From the NCBI RefSeq assembly GCF_000003855.2, contig NW_003101680.1:1188976-1252975 (forward strand): a DNA stretch of 64,000 nucleotides, written 5' to 3'. Positions within the stretch are counted from its first letter, which is position 1. Each line of letters begins with the position of its first letter. Made by a program: the position numbers and the translations under genes. Of this stretch, positions 14,203 to 24,886 are shown piece by piece. The notes below the pieces were generated by a model. That model was not told where the DNA came from and ran no database searches. It was given only the letters and a program-made list of their open reading frames with translations. The stretch comes from Blastomyces gilchristii SLH14081 (lineage: Eukaryota; Ascomycota; Eurotiomycetes; Onygenales; Ajellomycetaceae).

Positions 14203-14260
14203 ACTCTACTTTATCTATTCTAAATCAGAACATCTTCATATAAACTGTCTGAATAAATTA
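14203..14260 (+). pseudogene. Gag CCHC zinc-knuckle relic of element C
   Basis: The translation reads YFIYSKSEHLHINCLNK, which lines up with the CX2CX4HX4C knuckle (CFYCGKPGHIARDC-like). The His and the last Cys remain; the first two Cys read Tyr, a TGT/TGC to TAT/TAC change expected from RIP. Confidence 0.6.
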
Positions 14261-14639
14261 CAATAGAAATTTCAGAAATCATGAACAGAGTCAGTAACAG
14301 CCTTCTTAAAGATCTTGAAGCTGACACCTGAATCTGTTACTCTTTCAATGAAAATACTTGCTTACAGAGAGAGACTGCATCACAGTACTACTACTCTACA
14401 AGTATGAAAAGTATTAATAAACTCAGAATCCCAGGTCACTGTGATGTTTCTAAAGCTCATGAAGTGAATAAGCTGAAAGATGAAAACTGAGAGATGTTTA
14501 GCTCAGCAAAAACAGCTGAGCTTCTCTCTCATTATAAGAAGAATCTGATAATAGATTTGATAGAAGAATAGAAACTCTTCTGAGAATTAATCTATAAGCT
14601 CTCTCATTATAAGACAGAGATTTTATAAATCTATATAAA

Positions 14640-15240
14640 GAAGAATCTGAAGAATGACTTCATTTAATCTTCACAGATCTTCATAGAAGCCTCTGTGATA
14701 TTTATGAAGAAGAAGAATAAAGATTTCAGATTATATATAGATTATCACAATCTGAACTTTAAGATAATAAAGAGCTACTACTTTCTGTCTCTGATTGAGA
14801 ATGTAATTAACTGTCTTATGAGAGCTATTATATTCATATAACTGAATATGATCAATATATATACATAGCTGTGAATACAGTCTGAAAATAAATGAAAGAC
14901 TGTCTTTAGAACTGCACTGAGATTGTTTAAATATTTAGTAATATCTTTTAGTCTGACTAATATCTCTATAGCATTTCAGTCTTTTATTAATAAAATACTT
15001 TGTGTATATCTGAATGTCTTTATAATAATATATCTGAATAATGTGATAATGTACTTTATAAAAAAGAAAGAACACACTGAGTATATACAAAGTATATTAA
15101 AGATCTTAGATAAGACAGAACTATATATTAAGCTTATAAAGTACAACTTCAGTGCTTATCAGATTAATTTTCTAGAATATATAATTATCACAGATAATAT
15201 TCAGATAAAATCTTCACAGATTAAGACTATTTTATCATGA
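14640..15240 (+). pseudogene. Reverse transcriptase relic of element C
   Basis: Recognisable fingers and palm motifs: FMKKKNKDFRLYIDYHNLN, then SFSLTNISIAFQSFINKIL (family form: PFGLTNAPATFQ..MN..L), the catalytic box as YLNN instead of YLDD (about 15,030), and INFLEYIIITDNIQIK (family form: FLGHVIS.EGI..D). Both catalytic Asp codons of the box read Asn by G-to-A change, so even the intact 105-codon frame at 14,923-15,240 could not be active. Confidence 0.85.
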
Positions 15241-16299
15241 CTGAAATTAACTAGTATTTATGAGATTCAGATCTTTCTGAGCTTTGTGAATTTCTATAGA
15301 TGATTTATCTTTGTATTTATAAGAATCTTCTTAACTCTTATAAACATACTGAAGAGTGAAAACAAGAAGAAGTCATTTTATAAATAGAGAATAAAAAGAT
15401 TATTAAGAAAAAAGAACTATGTAAACTTTCTTATTTCAGAAGCTTATAAGATCTTTATAAGATTGAAACAGATATTTATAAATATAGTGATACTGTTTTA
15501 TTTTAATCTCTTACTCTTAATCAGATTGAAGACAGATGTCTTCTTCTTTATAATTTTAGAAATAGTCTTATAACTACAGTTAAATGAGAACTGAGTTTCA
15601 GTGATCTTTTTCTTATAAAAGATATAATCTGCAGAGATTAACTATAATATTTATAATTAAAAGCTTCTTATAATAGTGAAATTCTTTCATTACTAATATC
15701 ACTACTTTGAGAGTCTTATAACAGTGATTACTGTTAAAACTAATTATAATAGCTTATAACAGTTTACTTCAATCAAGAAACTCTCACAGTAGTAGATTCA
15801 CTGAGCTCAGAGACTGAGTAAGTTCTGATTTAAGATAGAATATATTAAGAGAACTAAGAACTCAGTAGACAGACTCTCTCACAGATTAGACTATATTAAG
15901 AAGATCAGAGTAACAGATATAGAGAGACTAGAGAAGGTAGAAAAGCTTTACAGAATACTCAGACTGAGTGTTATAAAGAGATTGACTGAAGAGTCTCTCA
16001 ATTCCCTGTAAAAGAAGAGAGAAAAGAGAGAAAAGAAGTCTGTACAACTACTCTTTATAACACTGAGAGTCAACACTCTGAGAATCTCTGTGAGAATTCT
16101 TGAAGAGAGTATCTATAATCTGAAGAGTTTACAGGCTTTAAGAAGTGCTGTGAAAGACCTGATATAAGAAGAAACAGAGTATAAGTCTTTATAAAATCTT
16201 CTATTCAGATTATCTGAACTATAATTAAAAAATGAATATACTCAGTATATTCAGAAACTGCTTACAGCAGGAATTAACTCTGCAGAAATAAAGAATTGA

Positions 16300-17640
16300 A
16301 GAGACTTAAATAATCTCTTATAAAGAGAGAGCTGAATTTATATATCTATAAATAAGTTTCTATGTATAGAACTTATTAAAAGATATTATAACTCTTCTCT
16401 AGTAAGTTATTTTACAGATACTAGAACTCATAAGTTACTTATAAGAAAATACTTCTGACTGAAGATGTAAGAACTTGTAAAGAAGATAGTGAATTCTTAT
16501 ACTATTTATCAGAGTTCACAGATAGTGTGATTCAGATTATATAAAGAACTTACTTCTCTATTCATTCTGTAGAAATCTTGAGAATAGTTAGAAATAAATA
16601 CTCTTATAAGTCTTCTGAAAAGTAAGAATATATATAATATCTGCTTTAACAGTGTGCTGATAATAGTGAATTACTTCATTAAGATAGCACACTTTATACT
16701 CATCTATAAGAACTTGAAGTTAAAGAATTTAACTCATATCTTCATCTATAATATAATCTGATTATATAAGTTATCTGTAAATATTATTTTAAATAGAGAA
16801 TTAATCTTTATAGAAGAGTTCTAATCTGATCTGATAATTATACTGAAGATCTTATAAGATCTAAGCACAGCTTTTTATCAATAGATAGATAATTAAATAG
16901 AATATCTAATAAGTATATTAAAACAGTATCTGCAGTGCTTTATTAATTACAATTAGAATAACTGAGTGTATTAATTATTACTTATAAAGTTTATATATAA
17001 TAACTCAAAGTATATCAGTATAGATAAAACCCTCTTTAAAATACTTACTGAGACTTATTCATGAATAATCTTGATAAATCTGTGAGAGTATACTATAGAG
17101 TGTGATAATATCTGTGAATAAGCTGAGAGAATTCAGAAGATCTGAGAGAAAGTCTGTAAATTCTTGAGAAAGACTTAAGAGTATCAGAAGAGATACTATA
17201 ACTTTAAGTATATTATAAAGAGTTTTAAGAAAGATGATAGAGTCTGACTGAGTCTAGAAAATATTATTATATAAAGATCTAGTAAGAAGCTGAATCTCTT
17301 ACAGATAGAGTCTTATAAGATTATAAAGAAAGTTAACTTACAGTTCTACAGATTAAAACTATTATCTGAGTTGTAGATATATAATGTTTTTTATATCTCT
17401 TTACTCTGTAAATATAAGAAATTCTTAGAAGAGAACTCTGTAACTCATCACTCTGTCTATAAAGTACTAGAGAGTAAAAGAGAATATCAGGTTAAAGAGA
17501 TTATTAACTCAGAGAAGTGAGATTATAAGCTCTGATTCAAGATTCAGTGATAAGAATATTCTGATAAGATAAATAAGTTTACTTAAGAATTATCTGAGTA
17601 GATAAGATATCTGTAGAAGCTGAGACATGACTTTTATACT
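16300..17640 (+). pseudogene. Integrase and chromodomain relics of element C
   Basis: Around 16,640-16,760 the translation reads VLIIVNYFIKIAHFILIYK, the gypsy integrase core start. Around 17,480-17,640, reading stops as mutated codons, it shows VKEIINSEK, EYSDKINKFT and ELSE, matching the chromodomain pattern VEEILDSR...KGYPDEHNTWEPAENL, with Trp codons now stops. In chromoviruses this domain directs integration to silent chromatin, which fits the nested position; here it is a relic. Confidence 0.65.
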
Positions 17641-19501
17641 ATAAATTCTGATAAGTCAGAATAATGCAGTCTTCACTAAGAATCTAGTTATAATAAAGAT
17701 ATTAATACTGTTATTTATAAATTCTAGTCTATAAGATAATGAATTTCTACTGAGATGAACAGTCTGTAGTGTATATAAGAGAAGAAGAAATCATATTCTT
17801 ATTAAAGCTAAAAAACAAGAAAATAAACAGGGTTATAAACACAATTTGAAGATCAATAAAGAAAAAATAAAGAAAACTCAAACTCATATTCTCATCATTT
17901 ATAATACTTAATTTTCTCATAACTATCAATTTCTCTCTTCAAAGAAGCAGAGAGTATCATGCTTATAATACAGATAATTATTATATTTGATATAAAGACT
18001 GTTAGAAATACACAGACTTCAGAAGAGTCAGACATCAGAATATATACAGTTATAACAGAGTCTTAAGAGCTGACTATCTATATATATAATCAGATATTTC
18101 TTACAAAGCTGTATTCACTCTCTTAGTTATACTGAGATATTCAGCTCAGAAATAATTGAGATATAAAGAGAGAGCTCATCTGCTCAGATTAACTCTTATC
18201 ATAAATTCATAACATTTATATTGTTTTGATTATCTGAATTTTGTAAGTACTCAGAAACTCATCTCTCATTAATAATAAAATTACAGAAATGTGTCACAGT
18301 GTGAGAATCATTGATAGAGAATCTAGACATATTTACATATATCTGATCAGAGATTGTGTGAGCAGAGAGAAGATGATTATAGATCTATAAGACTGTAGAA
18401 GACACTGATAACACTGAGAGCTTTATAAGAACTGTTAGCTAGAGTCTGTAAGAAATTACTTATAAGAAGACTTACAGTAAAGAGAGAAACTGCACTACTT
18501 GAAGTCAGAAACTGATCTGAGAAAGATATGAAGTGAGCTGCTAATCTGAAGATTGAATACAGTGACAGAGCTGAGAGAGATGAAGATACAGTTATGAGCA
18601 GCAGTGTTTCTACTTTATCAGCTGATAAAAAGTGATTAGAGAAGTTATAAAGACACTTACAAGAAGCTCAGTAGTAATCAGACATTATTTATAAAGATAT
18701 TGAAATTGAAAAATTTTTATTCTTGAGAAGTTCTTGAATCAATATATAGATATTATTAGAAACACTTTCTCTCTATTATCTGAGTGAAAACACTTCACAG
18801 ATGAATGAGAATACTCACAGTTTATAAAGATGAAAGCTGTTATAGAAAAAGAGAAAAGAAGATGAGATTTTACAGACAGATCTGAGATATTTATACTACT
18901 CTAGAGAGGTTTACTTACACTATAAGTGATCTCACAGAATAGTCAGATCACTCTGATAAATAAGAGTAATTATAAATCACAGGCCTGAATCTTTCTATAT
19001 GACTATAAAGAGTGATTGTAGACTGTAGATATTTTGATTCTACAATTCTACAGAGTTAGTGAAAGAATGAAAAATTCCTCATAATTCTACAATGTTAAAG
19101 AACAATGATTTATAAGAATAAGTAAAAGATTAACTTATAAATACTTCTCTTTGATAAGAGTGATTTCATAGAGAGTGATTCATCTATAAGATGAATCTAT
19201 GTAATAATTATATAAAAATCTTATGAAAATGATTGAGAGTCAATCAGAACTCTTCTATATGAAAGATATAAGATGAATCTGTATAATAGTCAGAGAAGAA
19301 TCTGTAGATTATAAAAAATCTCATGAAATAAGAAACTGAGTGATAGACTCTTTTCTCTTTATAGTAATAAGAAATTTTTTCTCACTAAGATTTTTTATAG
19401 ATATGAAGAGTTTTTAGTGAGTATTACTGCAGTACTGAGCTAATTCTATGAAGTTACTCAGTGAAAGACTTCACAGACAAAGTCTTAGAGAGAAGAGAGT
19501 A

Positions 19502-19759
19502 TGTAAGAAATTCTGCTTCTTACAGATTCTTTATCTCTATTTCTATCTCTTACATAATCAATAGAGCTAGTAGCTCTTGGCTATATATAACTATATAGAC
19601 TGAAGTTTATGAATACTATTTATAACTCAGCTTGAATGCTATTATACATTTAATTCTTATATTTTATCTTTCTATCACAAATACTTCTAGTAGTTAACAG
19701 TACATATCACATCAAGCTGCAAATATCTGAATAATCGCCTGCGAGCACTTATTCTTACA
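19502..19759 (+). repeat. 3' LTR of element C (258 bp)
   Basis: Same length and termini as the 5' LTR. It differs by transitions in both directions of strand, so the two copies were mutated independently: this copy keeps CGCCTGCGAGCAC near 19,736 where the 5' copy reads CATCTGTGAGCAC. Confidence 0.93.
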
Positions 19760-19764
19760 CTGAA
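19760..19764. repeat. Target-site duplication (CTGAA), right of element C
   Basis: Pairs with 12,886-12,890. Confidence 0.9.
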
Positions 19765-20389
19765 TAGTATCAGATATAGAAATTATACTTTAAAAGCAGC
19801 TTTACTTATCTGACTTGATATTCTGTTAAGCTCTTTATTATCAAGAAGTAACATAGATTTATATAATTAGTGAGAACTTGCACTGAGTACTTACTACTCT
19901 GAAGATAATATTATCAGATTTTAAAGAATTTAACAATTGCTAATATCTTCTAATTATAAATATTATATCTTCTCTACATAAGTGATAATTTCTTGAAGAA
20001 GAAGATTACTGATCTCTATTCACAGTATCTTATAGACTCTGTGAAGAAGTCTTCTTTTACAGATAATTTATTATCTGTATCTTCAGAGATAATTATTCTC
20101 TGATTCTTTTAATATTAAAAGATCTTTAATATCAACTGTGAAAAGATTTCACAGATCTCATTCTCAGATACATCAGTCTTACACTGACTGAATAAGTTAA
20201 GATTAAAGTAATTCAGTATTGTAATATCTGTAAAAGCTTGTTTTAATTCTATAAATATTTACACAGTGTCTTAAGTGAGAATAAACAGTTTCATTTTTCT
20301 ATCTTTCACACTTCTCTTTAACAGATCTGTAAGAGAGACAGTAATCTATGAATATGTATAGATAAATCATCTGTAGAAATTCATGAATT

Positions 20390-21000
20390 CTAGAAATATC
20401 TATATCTCACAGTATATCTGCAGTACTAATCAGTTTTTAATAACAGAGACTCAGCTTCTATTCATTGAAATATTATTCATCTTAATAATATAATCTAAGA
20501 AATCAATCTCCTGCATGTAGAATGAGCATTTTTCAGTGTTTATATAGAGTTAATACTGTCTTAAGTAACTTAATACTTTTTAAACATGAGTATTATATTC
20601 TTTCTCTGATTTTAAGAAGATTAGAATATTATTCAGATATACTATATAGAAGACATTAACAAGGTCTTACAATGTCTTATTTATATAGATCTGAAAAATA
20701 GCTGAAGTGTTACAAAGATTAAAAGATAAAACAAGATATTCAAAATTACTATACTTGATATAAAAAGTCATTTTTCAAATATCATCTTTATTAACTCTAA
20801 TTCTATGATAGATATTCTGTATATTAATTTTTGAGAACATCTTTGCTTCAGATAATTAATCAATCATCTTATTAATTAATAGTAATAAATAGTAATTCTT
20901 AACTGTCATTTTATTAAGGCCTCTATAGTCTATACATAGATGTAGTCTATTATTCTTCTTAGATATAAAGAGTATAGATGTCTCTGCTGAACTCTTTAAT
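20390..21000 (-). pseudogene. Reverse transcriptase relic of element D
   Basis: Minus-strand translation reads SILFISKKNNRLHLCIDYRG, LNKMTV, then FEYLVLSFNLCNTSAIFQ, and YLNNILIF in place of YLDDILIF. The order and spacing are those of a Ty3/gypsy polymerase. It is a different family from elements A and C: residues around the conserved blocks differ and the LTRs are unrelated. Several stops break the frame. Confidence 0.8.
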
Positions 21001-21849
21001 AAGTATATTCAGTTCTTTAATTATACTTCTTCAAGATATTTACACAGAATATTTAATTTCTTTATAAATAAGTTATAAAGAGATCTGTATAGCATTATTA
21101 TATCATCTTCAAGATAAATCTTATATTATATCTTGATATCAGAAAACTTCACTACTTCTCTTTCTGAAAAGATATTCTTATAATCTGTAAAGAGATATCA
21201 TGTATATTTATCTTCAATAACAGATACTGCTGCTAATCTTACAGTGAAAGTGATAACTTCTTCATCTATTTTCAAGTCTCAGTCACCTGCTATATAGTAT
21301 ATCAACTTAATCTTTTTCTCAAGATTCTTTTAATAAAACTCTTCAGATTTCTCTATCACTGTCTCTTTATTAGTGAGACAGTATCATTATATCTGAGTGA
21401 CTCAGTTAATAAGAGAATTGTTTTCTCTTAACTATAAAAGATCTAAAATAACATTCTTATCTATAATATTAACTGTGTGAAGAAGCAGACTGCTCTTCTT
21501 AAAGATTTCTTCTAAGTCTATAATTACATACTTCATTTAAATTATATTAAAATAATAATATTTTATTTCATTAGTAAATTTCATATAATCTGACAGATCT
21601 ATCTTCTTTTAACTCTTTATCAAAGAAAAGAAATAGAATATGAAATTAATATTTATTCTGAAGTTAAGTAGATATCTTACTAATATCTTCTTATTCAGAG
21701 TATATATTATAATTGTAATATAAACTCAGAGATATAAGAATTATTAATTCTTTATTTCTTTCTCTTCTTTATCTTCTGTGAATATATTTGTCAGAAGAGA
21801 AGTTAACTTTAAGAAGATATTTTCTCAGTTTCTTCTCTTCTTCAGCTTC

Positions 21850-21905
21850 TTATAATCACTGATATAGTAATTATCAGCTTCACAGTTGAAACAGAGATCT
21901 TTGTT
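21850..21905 (-). pseudogene. Gag zinc-knuckle relic of element D
   Basis: Minus-strand translation reads CFNCEADNYYISDYK, a CX2CX4HX4C knuckle in which the His and the last Cys both read Tyr (CAT and TGT to TAT). It sits upstream of the polymerase relic on the minus strand, as expected for Gag. Confidence 0.65.
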
Positions 21906-22829
21906 AAATCTTTTTTAACATTTCTTCACAGTGAGTGAAGAATTAGAATACTTGAAATTTTTCTTTATTTTCTCTGCACTGAAGCTGTCACAGTATTATT
22001 TAGATTCTATCATTAATTACTTAGAAGAGATCTTATTAGTCTTTTTCTCAGAGAATTGATTATTTAAATAGATCTGAGAAGTCAGATTGATAAGCTTAGT
22101 ATAATTAATTAATAAACTCTAATATTATAATATCATTATCTGTATCTTATAAGTCAGCTTTATAAAATAAAGCTATATTTTTAATTAATTCAAATTATCA
22201 GTTAATTTCTTTTAATATTCTTCAAATCTTATATTGAAATTAGAAGAATTCTCATTATCTTATTAATATAATAAGTTAAATCACTGTATTACTATAAAGT
22301 TACAGTTATGATAATCTTTAATTTAATTTAATAAAAAGTTCTTGAATTCTTCTTAAGTTATAGTAGTATTAATACACTTAAGCTCTCTCTTCTTAATAGC
22401 TTAAGTAGTCACAGAGATATCTTTAAAAAGGTTAATAATATATATTACTTATATCTTATAAGTATTATACTAACTCAGATTAAGATGAAATTTTCATTCA
22501 AGAGTACAGATAAAGCTGTGAAATTCAGATAAGATATTTCTCTTATATTTCAGAGAATCTCTGATCTTAATCTCTCTATCTTTATAATAGATATAGATGT
22601 GTAGAGACTGTGACAGTGATAGAACAATTGAAGAGCTTATATTAAAATATACAGCAGGTTCAGAAATCTTGAATTTCTGTTAGAGTAGAAATGTATACAC
22701 TCTAGAAGATAATATAGTATTTCTCTCAGAGAATGAGATCAGATCAGTCTTAGTATAAGTATATAAAATTATATCAGTCTGTTAGAGCTTAACTGATTTA
22801 AACTTATAATCAGATTAAGTAATTTAAAT

Positions 22830-23362
22830 TGTAATATAACAGAATTAAAGTAGTGACTAGTTAGCAGTATTATATAGAGATAGTTATTTAAGAAGCTGTA
22901 TAAGTAAGCTTAACTATCTTGCTTAAATAGTAAGCTTATAGACTACAGAGTTATTACAAGAATATCACAGATGTGATACTTAGTATACTAAGAAGATTAT
23001 ATAAGATACATAGTAACTCTTATATATATTTCAGTAGAAAAAAAACAAATCACTGATTTCTTTAATAAAGAGTCAGTATCTAGCTATTCTATATAGATAA
23101 TAAGCAGATACTCTTCTCTTATTTTATAAGTAAGAATAGTCAGAGTGATATCTCAGTAATATCTTATTATTAAGAAAGAGTAATCTGCTGATCTTATATA
23201 GAAGTGAGATTCTTATATTTATTAATTAAATCTTTCTATAATATATTCAAATAATGTTATAGAGTGGTTGAAAACTGGTTCAGATAAGATGAAATCATCT
23301 GCATGAAATTAATAAGCTGTGTGAAACCGCAATGAGATCTTGACGCGGCCGGGAGCGTGATA
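22830..23362 (-). repeat. 5' LTR of element D (533 bp)
   Basis: Starts TGTAAT on the plus strand and ends GGAGCGTGATA; the minus-strand element begins at this right end. The block GCGGCCGGGAGCG (23,345-23,357) is an unmutated GC-rich remnant, showing what the LTR looked like before mutation. Confidence 0.85.
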
Positions 23363-23367
23363 CAAGA
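23363..23367. repeat. Target-site duplication (CAAGA), right of element D
   Basis: Pairs with 8,671-8,675. Confidence 0.8.
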
Positions 23368-24640
23368 TCACTGAGATTAAGATTATTCTCTTAAGAGAAT
23401 AAAAATGACTTATCAGATAGCTGTCTTGAATCAACAGTATAATAATAAGTATAAATATTATCTTAAAGATTTATTCTGAATTAGTAAATTTAATAACAGC
23501 TATAGATCTTTATCTGTAAATCTTTAAGTATATAATAAAATTTCTATATACACTGTTAATTATTAGAATTAACAGCTGAATCTGTAAGATAAGTAGAACT
23601 CTGAGAATTTATTAAAGAGTCTGAGATAATTACAGTCTATAATTAATTATATTTCTGAAGAATTGTAAGAGCTTCTATATTTAATATATTAATTAAGCTT
23701 TCAGATTATATAGAATACTGAGATATTAAGAAACTACTAACTCTTTTATTAAGTTAATTAATAAATGAATCTACAGAGCTCTGAGAAACAGAGCTTTAAG
23801 AAGTTAAGAATAAGAAAAATAATATAAAAGATATTTATAATAGAAGTATATCTATAAAAGTGAAATAAGATTGACTTAAAAATAAGTTGAATAATAATAT
23901 AGATAATTAATAAAAGACTGAAGAGAGATCTATAGAATTAAAAGATAAATTAATTATCAAAGATAGCAGCTGCAGTTATTTTCTTAATTAAGTTAAGAAT
24001 AAAGTTAATAAGAAATATTCTTTATAATATTTAATAACACAGTGAGCTCTTTGAATAATAGTTTTCTTTTTATAAACTGTTATTAATAAAAATATATCAG
24101 AACTATAAATCTTATAATAATAAAACTTAATCTTAGATAATATATCTATTTTAATAGACTATTCACAGACTTAAGAGACTGCTGTTAATTATATAAAGTA
24201 TTAATATATCTGAGATAATAAGAGAAGTTCAGACTTATTTATTATAGAATCTATAATTATAGAAGAATCTGATTTTACTATATACATTTATTTACAGTTT
24301 TACACAGTGTAAAGAGATAATCAGTAATAGAAAAGATATAATAAGAGAAGATTATAATATCTAAGTTCTCTGAGTACAGTATTGAAGACAGATAGCTGTA
24401 GAAGTAGTAGAACACTGTAAAGAAATAAATTAATTAAGAGACTGATTTCATAAGCAGTGAATGCAGGCTTTTAATATATTATTTATTCTTAAGAATCTAT
24501 GAGAGATAATTGATCAGATGTGTTATCTATTCAAGAATCTGTACAGAGTAGATAGTTGATAAGATGTGTGATCTATTATTCAAGAATCTGTATGAAGTAG
24601 ATGATATAGTTGATGAGATGAAAGATGAATGTGTTGTGAG
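23368..24640. other. AT-rich RIP-like sequence, right arm of the target of element D
   Basis: About 1.3 kb without a gene, continuous with 5,979-8,675 before D inserted. One plus-strand frame starting near 23,408 (MTYQIAVLNQQYNNKYKYYL) runs on with mainly TAA/TAG stops where Gln would be restored by T-to-C change; it may be a mutated Gag/ORF1-like protein but I cannot name it. Ends at a sharp composition change near 24,640. Confidence 0.4.
24509..24605 (+). repeat. Short tandem duplication, about 50-bp unit, two copies plus a partial third
   Basis: The unit contains GATGTGTTATCTATTCAAGA and CTGTACAGAGTAGAT in the first copy, and GATGTGTGATCTATTATTCA and CTGTATGAAGTAGAT in the second; a third partial copy (AGTTGATGAGATGAAAGAT) follows. 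It lies at the edge of the AT-rich block. Confidence 0.7.
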
Positions 24641-24886
24641 CGTGTAGAAGTCATAGTGTAATGTCACAGGATTGTGCTTTGCTTAATTCTACATCAATCA
24701 GTGGGCTGTATTCACGCCAAGAACCCCAAAAAGGAAATTCTCCACTTTTAATGACCAGGGTTTTCATCATATATTTGCTTCGCTTCGCTCCGCAAATAAT
24801 AGCCACAATAATGCCAATAACAATGGACTGACCACCTCAACGGAAAAAAAATCAGATACCTTTACAGCGGTTGGACAGCGCGAACA

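Larger units (their letters stand above)
12891..19759 (+). mobile_element. Complete Ty3/gypsy chromodomain retrotransposon, element C, nested in element D (RIP-degraded)
   Basis: A 6,869-bp element with 258-bp LTRs that begin TGTAAGAAAT and end ATTCTTACA, flanked by a perfect CTGAA duplication. Plus-strand domain order: Gag zinc-knuckle relic (about 14,200), reverse transcriptase (14,640-15,240), RNase H (about 15,480-15,920), integrase (about 16,300-17,400) and a C-terminal chromodomain relic (about 17,470-17,640). This is the chromovirus arrangement known from MAGGY-like fungal elements. All frames contain many stops, including Trp and Gln codons turned into stops. It interrupts element D between its polymerase and integrase parts, so it is younger than D. 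Confidence 0.93.
8676..23362 (-). mobile_element. Ty3/gypsy retrotransposon, element D, split by nested element C
   Basis: Two 533-bp direct LTRs (8,676-9,208 and 22,830-23,362) and a five-base target duplication CAAGA define it. Subtracting element C and its duplicated target leaves about 7.8 kb, a normal size for a gypsy element. Minus-strand domain order from right to left is Gag zinc knuckle (about 21,880), reverse transcriptase (about 20,400-21,000), then, beyond the nested insertion, integrase (11,945-12,142). This order and the nested insertion are consistent with one ancestral element. All frames carry RIP-like lesions. The right LTR terminus reads TA instead of CA, as expected after a CpA to TpA change. 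Confidence 0.82.

Noticed and set aside
23345..23362. GC-rich block as primer-binding site after an LTR
   Set aside because: The block is homologous to 9,191-9,208 inside the other LTR copy and lies before the target duplication, so it is part of the LTR.
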